NCBI GenBank assembly: GCA_035764005.1
Contig: DASTZZ010000116.1
Coordinates: 1 to 35,110 of the forward strand
Length of the DNA stretch: 35,110 nucleotides
DNA from: Terriglobales bacterium
GTDB lineage: Bacteria > Acidobacteriota > Terriglobia > Terriglobales > Acidobacteriaceae
Reading direction: 5' to 3'
The notes under the pieces were generated by a model, which searched no databases, had not been told where the DNA came from, and was given only the letters and a program-made list of their open reading frames with translations. The translations under genes were made by a program, and so were the position numbers. Shown in pieces: positions 18,501 to 25,515 of the stretch (position 1 is the stretch's first letter; each line of letters begins with the position of its first letter).

Positions 18501-18972
18501 GGGTGGCAAATCTCCCGTTCAAGGGTAAATCGACCATGCGCTGCGAATCCACCACGTTGGAGACTGAGGTCGTTTCGGTCTGTACCATCGCCGCGCCAGC
18601 ATTCACTTCTACGATCTGGCTCACCGCTCCGGCCTGCAGCATGGCGTTCAAAGTTACGTGGTCGTTAACCTGAAGGACAATTCCCTGTTGAGCGTAGGTG
18701 TTGAAACTCTGCTTCTGTACTTCCAACTTGTACGCTCCAACTGGCAACCCGGGCAACACGTACCTTCCATCGTTGTCCGTGACAACGGTGTGTACAACGC
18801 CACGCTGTGTTTCGATCATCCTCACGGTTGCGCCGGCAATTACTGCTCCGCTGCTGTCGGTCACCTGTCCTGCGACTTGCGCCACGTTCACCTGCTGCGC
18901 CAAAGCTGCCGGCGATATCAGCAACAAAGAGCCCAGCAGTGCACATCCAATCCGGAACAACGTCTTTCGCAT
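15583..18972 (-). CDS. Large TonB-dependent outer-membrane receptor (Oar-like)
   Basis: From the ATG at 18972 this is a 1129-residue outer-membrane protein. GGAG lies seven bases before that ATG, which decides it over a start at 19068. Residues 1-25 form a signal peptide ending LAQQ. Residues about 30-110 form a carboxypeptidase-regulatory-like Ig domain (VAGQVTDSSGAVIAGATV, GRYVLPGLPVGAYKLEV). The plug follows, with the DLPLNGRFATQL motif, and then a long beta-barrel rich in Tyr, Asn and Gly ending VLQLAAKVIF with a terminal Phe. Such receptors take up large substrates with TonB energy. Its place between the regulator and the lyase, and the operator-like palindromes upstream, suggest it carries rhamnogalacturonan fragments. 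The substrate is inferred from position only. Confidence 0.9.
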   Translation of the reverse strand: MRKTLFRIGCALLGSLLLISPAALAQQVNVAQVAGQVTDSSGAVIAGATVRMIETQRGVVHTVVTDNDGRYVLPGLPVGAYKLEVQKQSFNTYAQQGIVLQVNDHVTLNAMLQAGAVSQIVEVNAGAAMVQTETTSVSNVVDSQRMVDLPLNGRFATQLIYTMPATVSGATLTNDSSGSKSFFSSVTVAVAGGQTNGTNYLLDGGDHNDTFGNVNLPFPFPDALQEFSVETSSLPARNGLHPGGVVNAVTKSGTNSFHGTLFDFDRDGIFNAKPRGFSPTGSQQDGLRRNQFGGTIGGPIVHDKLFFFSGYQGTRLKSQANNLRVKTITQAALNGDFTTLVGPGCTGTTTGKTLKAPFSGNQVNPASYDKAALALFSGNYIPISSDPCGFITYSLPTINNEDQIIGRVDYNHSSKQTLFGRYLFDQYTSPPPFSATNLIYTQTPGNWERAQSFVLGDNYTFTPTFINSAHVTLSRRRDNRGVDPRDINPTTLGVNMSPAIPNFLLFSITGYFGVGCGTCAPGHFNVNTWQGADDIDWIRGKHHFAFGADYIHTQNNTLTGYNENGTSSFSGSVSGDGLADFLLGNYSGWDQSRAQQVAYRQTMFSLYGQDTVRLLPRLTLIAGVRWEPSLQPYDYFHRGSLFNLADFQNNVHSSVYPTAPAGMLFYGDKGVPAGFTNTHWGNFGPRVGLTWDPTGSGKQVVRAGYGLLYDSTMTWYSQRLTSNPPVVNEINITTAGCGTFSNPWQNYSIANGCVANSNTNQNPFPGGFTFFPGGAQWVSLLDSMRPMYMQQWNFSYEKQFASNWMAGLSYLGSRSLHLPLSYDFNWAQNQPSVCAKFTGGCSVSNEPQRRYLTQIATSPTQGASLYGQFYLADDTGSSNYNGLIASIRHRFARNFTWLANYTYSHCLSTGDFNGDLRGTYYSQQNNPRADYGACNFDVRHIFNTSAVASSPAIGSGALRWLVEGWQVSPSIRATSGLPANVTLGADNSFTGEGTGIDRPNLNPGVPLYLNSWTVLKGGTYAYQVFNPAAFSKPAAGAYGNVPRDFLRNPGAWTVDLSLTRSFPIRERLKVEGRLDMFNAFNHWNPVAPSANWGSSSFGQVTSAPSPSFVPQAATWNDPRVLQLAAKVIF

Positions 18973-19091
18973 TTCCGATCTCCTTCGTGATTGGCGCCTT
19001 TTTCGCGCGCATCGGTTTCGCAGTTTGCAGGCGTGGGTGATGTAACCTTGAGCGAAAAACACTGTCAACCCGGCTCACGATAGTTGCGACC

Positions 19092-19108
19092 ATTTCACAT
19101 TACAGAAC
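19092..19108. promoter_or_regulatory. Degenerate operator-like site near the receptor gene
   Basis: The left arm ATTTCAC-ATT repeats exactly an 11-base stretch (with the preceding C) of the complement of the stronger site at 19211, but the right arm is poor (ACAGAAC). It lies about 120 bp before the receptor start codon. On its own it would not be convincing; it is listed because three related sites cluster in 136 bp. Confidence 0.25.
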
Positions 19109-19183
19109 TTAAGTTGGTCCCAGAAATCGACCCAAGTACCTGAATCTATGAGACATGGGAGTACGTGCCAATAGCCAACACAT

Positions 19184-19200
19184 ATTCTGGATTGCGAAAT
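19184..19200. promoter_or_regulatory. Operator-like half-site upstream of the receptor gene
   Basis: The right arm GCGAAAT matches the proposed consensus perfectly and follows ATT. The left arm (ATTCTGG) matches at only four of seven positions. It begins 27 bp before the stronger site at 19211, a spacing that could allow paired binding. Confidence 0.3.
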
Positions 19201-19210
19201 CAGAAATGGA

Positions 19211-19227
19211 CTTTCGCAATGTGAAAT
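19211..19227. promoter_or_regulatory. Putative operator C upstream of the TonB-dependent receptor
   Basis: The site reads CTTTCGC-AAT-GTGAAAT, the same 7-3-7 palindrome as operators A and B, with outer symmetry (TGG at the left edge, CCA at the right). It lies about 240 bp upstream of the receptor start at 18972. Its presence here links receptor expression to the rhamnose operon. Confidence 0.5.
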
Positions 19228-19274
19228 GCCACGACGGAGCGGTTGAACGGTAGATCGGTTCAGGAATTACTACG

Positions 19275-19557
19275 CTGTGGTTTGGTGGAAGCCCGCGACT
19301 TCAGTCGGGGGCGCACGTAGCGAAGCCGTGCGTCTATGCGAAGGCGAGAGAAAGCCGCGCTTTTAGCGCTGGCCCACGCGCGAAGCGCATGCAAATACCG
19401 CATGCATTGCGGCGGCCAGTCTTTGCCCCGGGACACCACAACGAGCGCGCTTCGCGCGTATACCAGCGCTAAAGCGCGTTTGGTCGTTCGCCTATTAGAC
19501 GCACGGCTTCGCGGCGTGCGCCCCCGACTCAAGTCGCGGGCTTCCACTAAAACCAAC
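19275..19557. repeat. Nested palindromic repeat element, about 280 bp, non-coding
   Basis: The left arm (about 19275-19388) and right arm (about 19447-19557) are imperfect inverted copies of each other. Both carry GTGGAAGCCCGCGACTT, GTCGGGGGCGCACG, GCGAAGCCGTGCGTCTA and TTTAGCGCTGG in the same order when the right arm is read in complement. Each arm also contains its own small hairpins, for example GCACG...CGTGC, and the centre holds GCATGC...GCATGC. Frames on both strands across it translate to the same VRPRLKSRASTK ending, as expected of a palindrome and not of a gene. It sits between the lyase and receptor genes. It may be a MITE, another dispersed repeat or a structured RNA. Confidence 0.8.
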
Positions 19558-19645
19558 TACAGTGAGTTAACTGCACCAGCGCGGAAAATTGTGCCCCTCT
19601 TTTCGGCGTTGAATCACAGCACTCTTTGTTTCCTGCTCTCGAGCC

Positions 19646-21820
19646 CTATTGGTTGTTGTTCGCAACGGCATCGTTCGCCGGCTCAGACGTGCTGCTGTTC
19701 ACATATTCGTAATCATTCCAGCCAGTCACCTCGTGTGCCGCTGAGGCGTTGGTGATCTCCATGCGCAGCGCATCGTACATAACCCCCTGCATTCTGCTGA
19801 CGTTGAATGTGAGTACGTTGTCGGCTCCCGGCGGTTTGAGTTGGCTGGTATCCCACTGAAACACCACCCACTGATAGGTCCCCGACAATCCGCTGCGAAC
19901 ATCGGCATCGGCATTTTTCACATGGAATCCATGCCAGACCAGGGCATTCCCATTTAGGGAAACGGTCAGACTTGATTCTGTCGCTGCAAGGCCGACTGAG
20001 AGAACTACATATTGCCCTTGCTGCTGTTGCGCATCGGTGGTTGAGAAATGGACCTGCCAATCGGGAACGGCGGCGGTCCCGCAATTGCCGATATACGCTG
20101 GACAGATGTATTTATACCCGTCCGCGGTCTGATCTGCCGAGTTATAGACACCTGCGTAGAGATTGGGGTTGAAGGTATGCCACTGGTTGTAATTCCACTT
20201 AGTCAAATCGTTCGTTGCGGGAGTCGAACCCACGGGAGTGGCGTAATAGACGACGGCTCCGTTGGTTGATGCGAAGTCCGCCCAGTAGTTCCAGTTGCCC
20301 CAAAACTGGCGATCGTCCTGAACAGCGTCGCCGACACGGGCGGTGTATTCGTCGCTGTAATTGCTGTCGAGATCGACGGGGTTTGTGATTTGCCCGTGCA
20401 GAAACTCGTGCGATGAACGATCGGCGGTACCGATGGTCCAAACTGGCGCCGCCGTTCCGAAGGTTTCCGGAGTGATGTTCACCGCGAGGTGCGTGGTTCC
20501 ACCAGCTTTGACGGCCACGTTGTCCTGCCTCAACTCTCCCCATTGTCCAAGGGCATACACAGTCAGCCGGTAATTTCCTGGCGCAATATTGTGAAGGTTC
20601 ACAATGCCTGCTGGATTGATGTTTTCCCAATATTCCCAGCCCGCGTGCGAGTACTGGACATTTGTGTTGGCATCGCTCAGCACGGCCCACGCCTGATGCA
20701 AATCCAACCCTTTCGTGCCGCCTACCTTTACCTGCACCTCGCCTCGCGCGTTGGAAGGCACGTAGCCGCTGTTCACAAGCACGGTTTCGGTGTCATACGC
20801 GGGCTGGATTTGCGCAGCCGCGGTCAAAGCTTCCTGATAGAGCGACGCTGCGTTGGTGTGAGTGGCGTCAAATTGGTTGAAGTGTAGATAGAACGGCCCA
20901 TACAGCCGCTGCATGGTGGCGTTTACGGGAACCGTGAAGTTGATCTGATTATCGAGGTGATTGGAGTACGCCTCCATGATGAGCAGATTTCCGGTGAAGA
21001 TCAGGTCCTGCTTTGTCGGTCCGCCGGTAAGCGATTCCGAACTGGGAAGAACCATCCATGCGCCTATGCCCGAGCCGAAGACTCCTTCAGCCTTGTGCAG
21101 GTACTCGTAGCTGGAGTAGTCGTACTTGGTATAGAACTGCCGGCGGTAGTTCGGCGGAGCAGGCAATCCGTGAAGATCGGAGGTTGCGTCCTGCACGTTA
21201 CGTCCGCTTGTCAGGCCGGTCCCGAAGAGAACCGAATCGGGCAGCGGAACGCTCGTCGCGCCGAGATTTGAAAGCCCGGTGTTCACTGCATAGGTATTGG
21301 TGAACTGGCTCAGGTCTCCACGGAAGACCCACTGCACTTGTCCGACACTTGCTGCGTTGTTTCCTGGAACATGGTCGAGAGTGAAGTACACGTGGATTCC
21401 AGGATCATTCGCGAACAGCAGGTCGTGCCACGTCCAGGTGAAACCCGAACTCGCGTCCGCCGTGTGTGTCACATAGAAGTCGATGTAATTGCCATGGGGA
21501 TCGAGATAGTAGTTGGACGTGAGCGCCCCGCCGATGTTGCCGGCGTTATCCATATAGAAGCCTTTCGGGCCATGGCTATCCCTATTCGTCTGATCGATCA
21601 GTTCCACATCGGGAGCTGCCGACCAGCGAATGCTGTTTACACGTCCATTGCCGGGCAGCCAATGCACTGTTAGCGTCCCATTCGAGATCACCCAAAGATT
21701 GGAGTTTGAAGTATCGATTGTGATCGGCGACTGCCCGTGCGTATAAGTCGCACCTGCGAAAACGATTGCGGCCATCATCAGAAAAACACGGAATTGCATC
21801 GATAAACGACCCAGGTTCAC
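19646..21820 (-). CDS. Secreted rhamnogalacturonan endolyase, PL4
   Basis: This protein of about 724 residues fits polysaccharide lyase family 4, which cleaves the rhamnose-galacturonate backbone of pectin by beta-elimination. A signal peptide (VFLMMAAIVFAGATYTHG) directs export. The N-terminal catalytic beta-sandwich includes LWVISNGTLTVHWLPGNG and the following DPHGNYIDFYVTH. The middle fn3-like domain has AWAVLSDAN, YWENINPAGIVNLHNIAPGNYRLTVYA. The C-terminal carbohydrate-binding-like domain starts near PVWTIGTADRSSHEFLHG. A GTG at 21820 preceded by GGAGG four bases upstream is chosen over the ATG at 21799, which lacks a binding site; the frame is open back to 21928 but the extra residues are not signal-like. 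An operator-like palindrome lies about 95 bp upstream. PL11 is excluded by the overall layout. Confidence 0.82.
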   Translation of the reverse strand: MNLGRLSMQFRVFLMMAAIVFAGATYTHGQSPITIDTSNSNLWVISNGTLTVHWLPGNGRVNSIRWSAAPDVELIDQTNRDSHGPKGFYMDNAGNIGGALTSNYYLDPHGNYIDFYVTHTADASSGFTWTWHDLLFANDPGIHVYFTLDHVPGNNAASVGQVQWVFRGDLSQFTNTYAVNTGLSNLGATSVPLPDSVLFGTGLTSGRNVQDATSDLHGLPAPPNYRRQFYTKYDYSSYEYLHKAEGVFGSGIGAWMVLPSSESLTGGPTKQDLIFTGNLLIMEAYSNHLDNQINFTVPVNATMQRLYGPFYLHFNQFDATHTNAASLYQEALTAAAQIQPAYDTETVLVNSGYVPSNARGEVQVKVGGTKGLDLHQAWAVLSDANTNVQYSHAGWEYWENINPAGIVNLHNIAPGNYRLTVYALGQWGELRQDNVAVKAGGTTHLAVNITPETFGTAAPVWTIGTADRSSHEFLHGQITNPVDLDSNYSDEYTARVGDAVQDDRQFWGNWNYWADFASTNGAVVYYATPVGSTPATNDLTKWNYNQWHTFNPNLYAGVYNSADQTADGYKYICPAYIGNCGTAAVPDWQVHFSTTDAQQQQGQYVVLSVGLAATESSLTVSLNGNALVWHGFHVKNADADVRSGLSGTYQWVVFQWDTSQLKPPGADNVLTFNVSRMQGVMYDALRMEITNASAAHEVTGWNDYEYVNSSTSEPANDAVANNNQ

Positions 21821-21914
21821 ATAGCCTCCGAAAACGCAATGGACGGGCTCCCTTGCACGGCAATGCTCCTCCGCGCGTGGGCGCTCCGCAATTATTTTTG
21901 GAAGGAAAATGTCA

Positions 21915-21931
21915 GTTTCGTAATGCAAAAA
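21915..21931. promoter_or_regulatory. Putative operator upstream of the rhamnogalacturonan lyase
   Basis: The site reads GTTTCGT-AAT-GCAAAAA, matching the consensus ATTTCGC-AAT-GCGAAAT at 13 of 17 positions, with the AAT centre kept. It is weaker than sites A to C and lacks outer symmetry. It lies about 95 bp before the lyase GTG. Confidence 0.35.
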
Positions 21932-21969
21932 GAGGATGGAAGGCTCCGACTGCTCGCTTCAGGAGTTTC

Positions 21970-22239
21970 GTGGTTTCTTATCCTCGTGCGCCCGATGCCC
22001 CGCGCCGGGCGCATTGCACATTGCAGAATGGAAAAACGATACTGGTCAGGCGGCTGGATCCTCCATTACTGACACTCTTAGCGTTGGCTAAAGGCCGTCG
22101 GAGCCATGACGAAATCTTAGGGCGCATATCTGGCATCGAAGAAGAATTCGGCATGCATCGACAGATCACAGCATGGATAAGGGCCATCCATCTATACGGG
22201 AACGGGCTGAAAATGAAATTGCTTGTTCATCCCATCTAA
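21970..22239 (+). CDS. Possible small ORF of unknown function
   Basis: A GTG at 21970 preceded by AGGAG opens an 89-residue frame. The C-terminal part is fairly protein-like (LLTLLALAKGRRSHDEILGRI, then EFGMHRQITAWIRAIHLYGNG) and could form a small helical, winged-helix or PqqD-like fold. The N-terminal part is Arg/Pro-rich and unconvincing. It is divergent from the lyase gene. I do not recognise it; it may be a gene remnant or chance. The whole 21821-22387 interval otherwise holds only the operator-like site and promoter sequence. Confidence 0.25.
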   Translation: MVSYPRAPDAPRRAHCTLQNGKTILVRRLDPPLLTLLALAKGRRSHDEILGRISGIEEEFGMHRQITAWIRAIHLYGNGLKMKLLVHPI

Positions 22240-22387
22240 TGTCCCTTTGTCGCTATTTGGCGGCAACTTGCGACGGTGTCGCTCTCTCCAATCTCTTGAG
22301 CTAACAAGCTAGTCCATGCTCTCGCTCTCCTGTCGCGCCGCGATACTCAGCGCTTTTTTCGCATCGTAACTAAATCAGGCACGCCAC

Positions 22388-23365
22388 ATGAGTGCACTTC
22401 ATTTCGCGAATAAGCAATCGATCGCAAAAGGAGTTTTTCTGGCCGCCCTGATCCTTATAACAATCTTCATTTTCGCGATGCAATCACACCAGGCTGCAGC
22501 CGATCAACCGCACAGCGTTGAAGTACAGATGCGTAACGTGATGTATCACTTCACCGACAGCATCGCCGTGCACATTCGTTCGCTCAACGGGCGCCTTCTC
22601 CCTGTAAAAGGCGATCTTCCGGTTTTCGATGACAAAGATTCGTTCAACATCCAAATCAGTTCCGCAGCTATCTCTATTACTCCGGAATCGCTTGCAAACG
22701 TACTGAACTCATACGTGTTCGCCCGCAGAGATGCGCCGCTGAAAAGCATTTCTATTCACATCGATTCGGCCGGACATTTGAAAGTGAAAGGCAAGCTCCA
22801 CAGCAAAGGCGACGTTCCGTTTGAAACCGATGGGGCGTTGAGCGCGACAAAGGATGGCAAGATCCTTTTGCACGCGACAAAAATCAAAGCACTGCATCTG
22901 CCGGTAAAAGGATTAATGGACCTTCTGGGCATCGAGCTTGCTGACTTGATCAAGACCGGCAAAGTACGTGGAATCGAAGTCCAGAAGGACGATCTCGTGC
23001 TTGATACGGAGAAGCTCCTTCCACCGCCTCACGTGGTGGGGCGCGTCACGGCAGTACAGGTTCGTCCTGAGGAGATCATCCAGATTTTTGGTGACACACC
23101 GAAAGCGCCTGACTGGCGACTCTCGGCAGCGAATTACATGGCGTATCGCCAAAACCAGCTCCGATTTGGCAAGCTCACCATGAGTGACACCGATTTAGTG
23201 TTGATCGACATGGATCCCAAAGACCCATTCCACTTCTATCTTGACCACTACAAAGAGCAGCTAGTTGCTGGATACACGAAGGAGACTCCAGCTTTTGGGC
23301 TTCGCGTATATATGCGCGACTACAACAAGTTGCATCGTGCAATGTCGAAACCTGCAAACCCTTAG
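22388..23365 (+). CDS. Exported or membrane-anchored protein of unknown function
   Basis: The 325-residue product has an N-terminal hydrophobic helix (about residues 15-31, GVFLAALILITIFIFAM) that acts as a signal or anchor, followed by a periplasmic domain. The domain alternates beta-strands and short helices: FNIQISSAAISITPESLANVLNSY, then KSISIHIDSAGHLKVKG, FETDGALSATKDGKILLHATKI and LPVKGLMDLLGIELADL. That pattern, in which a helix is followed by long strands with a 'dG.l.l' rhythm, recalls LmeA/DUF2993 lipid-binding proteins, but this is a guess from pattern alone. It ends 249 bp before a bidirectional terminator shared with the convergent cytochrome gene. No operator-like site precedes it, so it is probably outside the rhamnose regulon. 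Confidence 0.7.
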   Translation: MSALHFANKQSIAKGVFLAALILITIFIFAMQSHQAAADQPHSVEVQMRNVMYHFTDSIAVHIRSLNGRLLPVKGDLPVFDDKDSFNIQISSAAISITPESLANVLNSYVFARRDAPLKSISIHIDSAGHLKVKGKLHSKGDVPFETDGALSATKDGKILLHATKIKALHLPVKGLMDLLGIELADLIKTGKVRGIEVQKDDLVLDTEKLLPPPHVVGRVTAVQVRPEEIIQIFGDTPKAPDWRLSAANYMAYRQNQLRFGKLTMSDTDLVLIDMDPKDPFHFYLDHYKEQLVAGYTKETPAFGLRVYMRDYNKLHRAMSKPANP

Positions 23366-23609
23366 CGCCGCTCAGCTCGTCGTGATCTCAAAACCTATTT
23401 GCGAGCTGCTTACATAAAATCGACACCTCGCAAGTACCCGAAAATCTGGAGCGATTTTGTCAGCAGCACTCGCCGTCTTATCGAAATCAAGTTGCGCTTC
23501 ATCGTTCCACCGTGGGAACAGTCCACATAAGTTTTCATTCCGTCGGAGTGTGTGTGATGTCTCAATTGGCAACAGTGCGATCTCTTAACTTTTGTGTGAG
23601 AGCGAATTA

Positions 23610-23637
23610 AAAAGCCTCTCTTGCGAGAGGCCTTTTA
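23610..23637. terminator. Bidirectional Rho-independent terminator
   Basis: GCCTCTC (23614-23620) pairs with GAGAGGC (23625-23631) around a TTGC loop, with a run of A before and CTTTT after. It therefore works as a terminator in both directions. It lies between the convergent genes ending at 23365 (+) and 23715 (-). The rest of the 23366-23714 interval shows nothing else. Confidence 0.85.
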
Positions 23638-23714
23638 ATTTGAGCGCAATTGTTTGCGACCTCAAGCGGTTGAAGCCGCGACGTTGGTTCGGTGCGAGTT
23701 GTGGATCAAATAGG

Positions 23715-25166
23715 CTAGTCGTGATCTCCGTTATTGTCCTGGTCTTGTGCCTGCTGTTCATCCTGATCCGGCAAAGACTTCAGGTACTCGACGAGATCGC
23801 TCTTGTCCTGGTCGTTGAGGTTGAGGTTGAAGCAGGTGTTGTAGTGATTCACGACATCCGCGAGCGTGGCAAAGCGACCGTCATGGAAGAAGCCGGTGTT
23901 GGCCATGGGACCTAAATCGAACGCGCCTTTGGTGTGAGTCCACAGGCCATTCAGCGGCGAGGTGCGATAGCCGTTGTCGGGGGCGCGCTTCGCCTGGAAG
24001 TCGTCGAGGCAGATCAGGCCCGGAGTATTGGCTGCGCCGTTGTGCAGGTTCCAGCCAGATTCGGTGAAGGTTGGTGGAACGTGGCAGCTGGCGCATCCTT
24101 TGGTGTTGAAGACCTGCTCCCCACGCTTCGCGGCTGCCGTATCGAAGCTCCCTTCAGGCGGCGCCGGAGCGGCAATCGAGAGCTGATATGCCTGTAGAGC
24201 TGCCAATTTGGGAGTAATCAAATCAGCCTGCCCAGGAGGCGGAGCAACGTTGTCGAAGTGATTCGCTGCGGCGACGGGGAACTTTGCAGCGTCCCGCAAA
24301 CGGAAATCCTTGAAATGGCCGATGCCGTGCATCTCCAGATTGGCGACAAAAGCGTTCCAATGTGGGATCGACCCCCAACCGGTCCAGGTATGCAGATTCA
24401 CTCCAGCCAAGCCGAATGCCGGCGGAATCAACGTGGCCGCTGAAACGTTTGTACCGGTGACAACTCCGTTCGACATCTGCTGCGGATTGAAAGCCTTGCC
24501 GTCGAGGAACAGCTCGGCATCAAATTTGCCGGGACCCCAACTGTTGAGCACGGCTCTGACTGTATCAACAGTTACGCCTGGAGGCGGCAATCCTTTGTTG
24601 AGAAGATCAGCGACAGGCTGAAGATTGGGCGACAACGCAACGATTGCCCCTACGTTCAGATCACGGTTAGCCCAGCCATCAAGACGTTGTCCGATTCCGG
24701 GAGCAAACGAATTATCAACGGTGGAGTGGCACAGGGCGCACTGAATGCCGACGGCTTGGAGGCTGCCATCATTATTAAAGAAGCCCTTCACGCCCACCAC
24801 AGCGTTCAGCTTCAGCAAGGCTAATGTTGTCGCCGGATCATCGAGATTGACCTGACCTCGCTTAAGTGCTTGAACTAAGTTGTCGGGCAGCGCGGCCGAA
24901 TCCACTTTCAGGCCCACGGCAAGTGCCGTTCTGGGACTGACTCCCGGACCGACTCCGCCGAACTTACTTCCTTCGATCGCCTTATGCAGTCCTAAGACAC
25001 CGCCCCAAAATGCTTCGTCTCCAAAAGTATCGAACCGAAAGACCTGTTTCCCCTGACTGACAAGATGACGTGCATTGTCTCTGGCGTTGTGGCGATTATC
25101 CGCCATAGCCAACAGCACAAGACACGAGGCCAGTAGTACCGCAACTGTGGCCCAACGTGTTCTCAT
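23715..25166 (-). CDS. Secreted di-haem cytochrome c, peroxidase-like
   Basis: The 483-residue protein has a signal peptide (VAVLLASCLVLLAMA) and two c-type haem sites, CALCH (residues 143-147) and CASCH (358-362). The C-terminal half resembles the di-haem cytochrome c peroxidase/MauG-like superfamily: RGEQVFNTKGCASCHVPPTF, YRTSPLNGLWTHTKGAFDLGPMANTGFFHDGRFATLADVVNHYN, then YLKSLPDQ. The unusually long distance between haem sites and the acidic, Gln/Asp-rich tail set it apart from classic CcpA. AAAGGAG lies just before the ATG. It would act in the periplasm as an oxidoreductase or electron carrier; the substrate cannot be told. No partner genes adjoin it. Confidence 0.8.
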   Translation of the reverse strand: MRTRWATVAVLLASCLVLLAMADNRHNARDNARHLVSQGKQVFRFDTFGDEAFWGGVLGLHKAIEGSKFGGVGPGVSPRTALAVGLKVDSAALPDNLVQALKRGQVNLDDPATTLALLKLNAVVGVKGFFNNDGSLQAVGIQCALCHSTVDNSFAPGIGQRLDGWANRDLNVGAIVALSPNLQPVADLLNKGLPPPGVTVDTVRAVLNSWGPGKFDAELFLDGKAFNPQQMSNGVVTGTNVSAATLIPPAFGLAGVNLHTWTGWGSIPHWNAFVANLEMHGIGHFKDFRLRDAAKFPVAAANHFDNVAPPPGQADLITPKLAALQAYQLSIAAPAPPEGSFDTAAAKRGEQVFNTKGCASCHVPPTFTESGWNLHNGAANTPGLICLDDFQAKRAPDNGYRTSPLNGLWTHTKGAFDLGPMANTGFFHDGRFATLADVVNHYNTCFNLNLNDQDKSDLVEYLKSLPDQDEQQAQDQDNNGDHD

Positions 25167-25515
25167 GACCAGCTCCTTTCCTGTGGGTGTGAATTGATCT
25201 TTGTTGGTGTAGTGGAGCTCACGTCTGGATTCAGGCGCATTTGCAGGAGACTCGGTCCCGAATCTGCACGGGCGACAAAACGACCGACTCGCACGTGAAG
25301 CTCCCGCATACGATCCCGATCAGGAGACGTGTTGCTTCAACTCACAGAGTCAGAAACATACGAGGGGGTTACTTGCGAGATGTAAATGGTTTGTCACGTG
25401 GATGTAAAAAGCCTGTCTAGTCTGCTGGGGCTGAGGAAAATATGGGACAGAAAACGCTGGGACACGTCCATGAGGACGCTCGCGCTCGATAGCGGTCAAA
25501 GGAAGCGCTCGAGCG
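25167..25515. other. Intergenic region without a recognised gene
   Basis: This 349-bp stretch between the histidine kinase stop and the cytochrome start holds the cytochrome promoter region. A short palindrome CGCTCGAGCG lies near 25506, without a T-run. A long minus-strand frame crosses it (25350-25946), but that frame is a shadow of the kinase gene. I see no further element. Confidence 0.6.

Noticed and set aside
19260-19755. Overlapping frames on both strands of about 98 and 139 residues
   Set aside because: They lie on the palindromic element and encode the same VRPRLKSRASTK string on opposite strands, which is a by-product of the inverted repeat.
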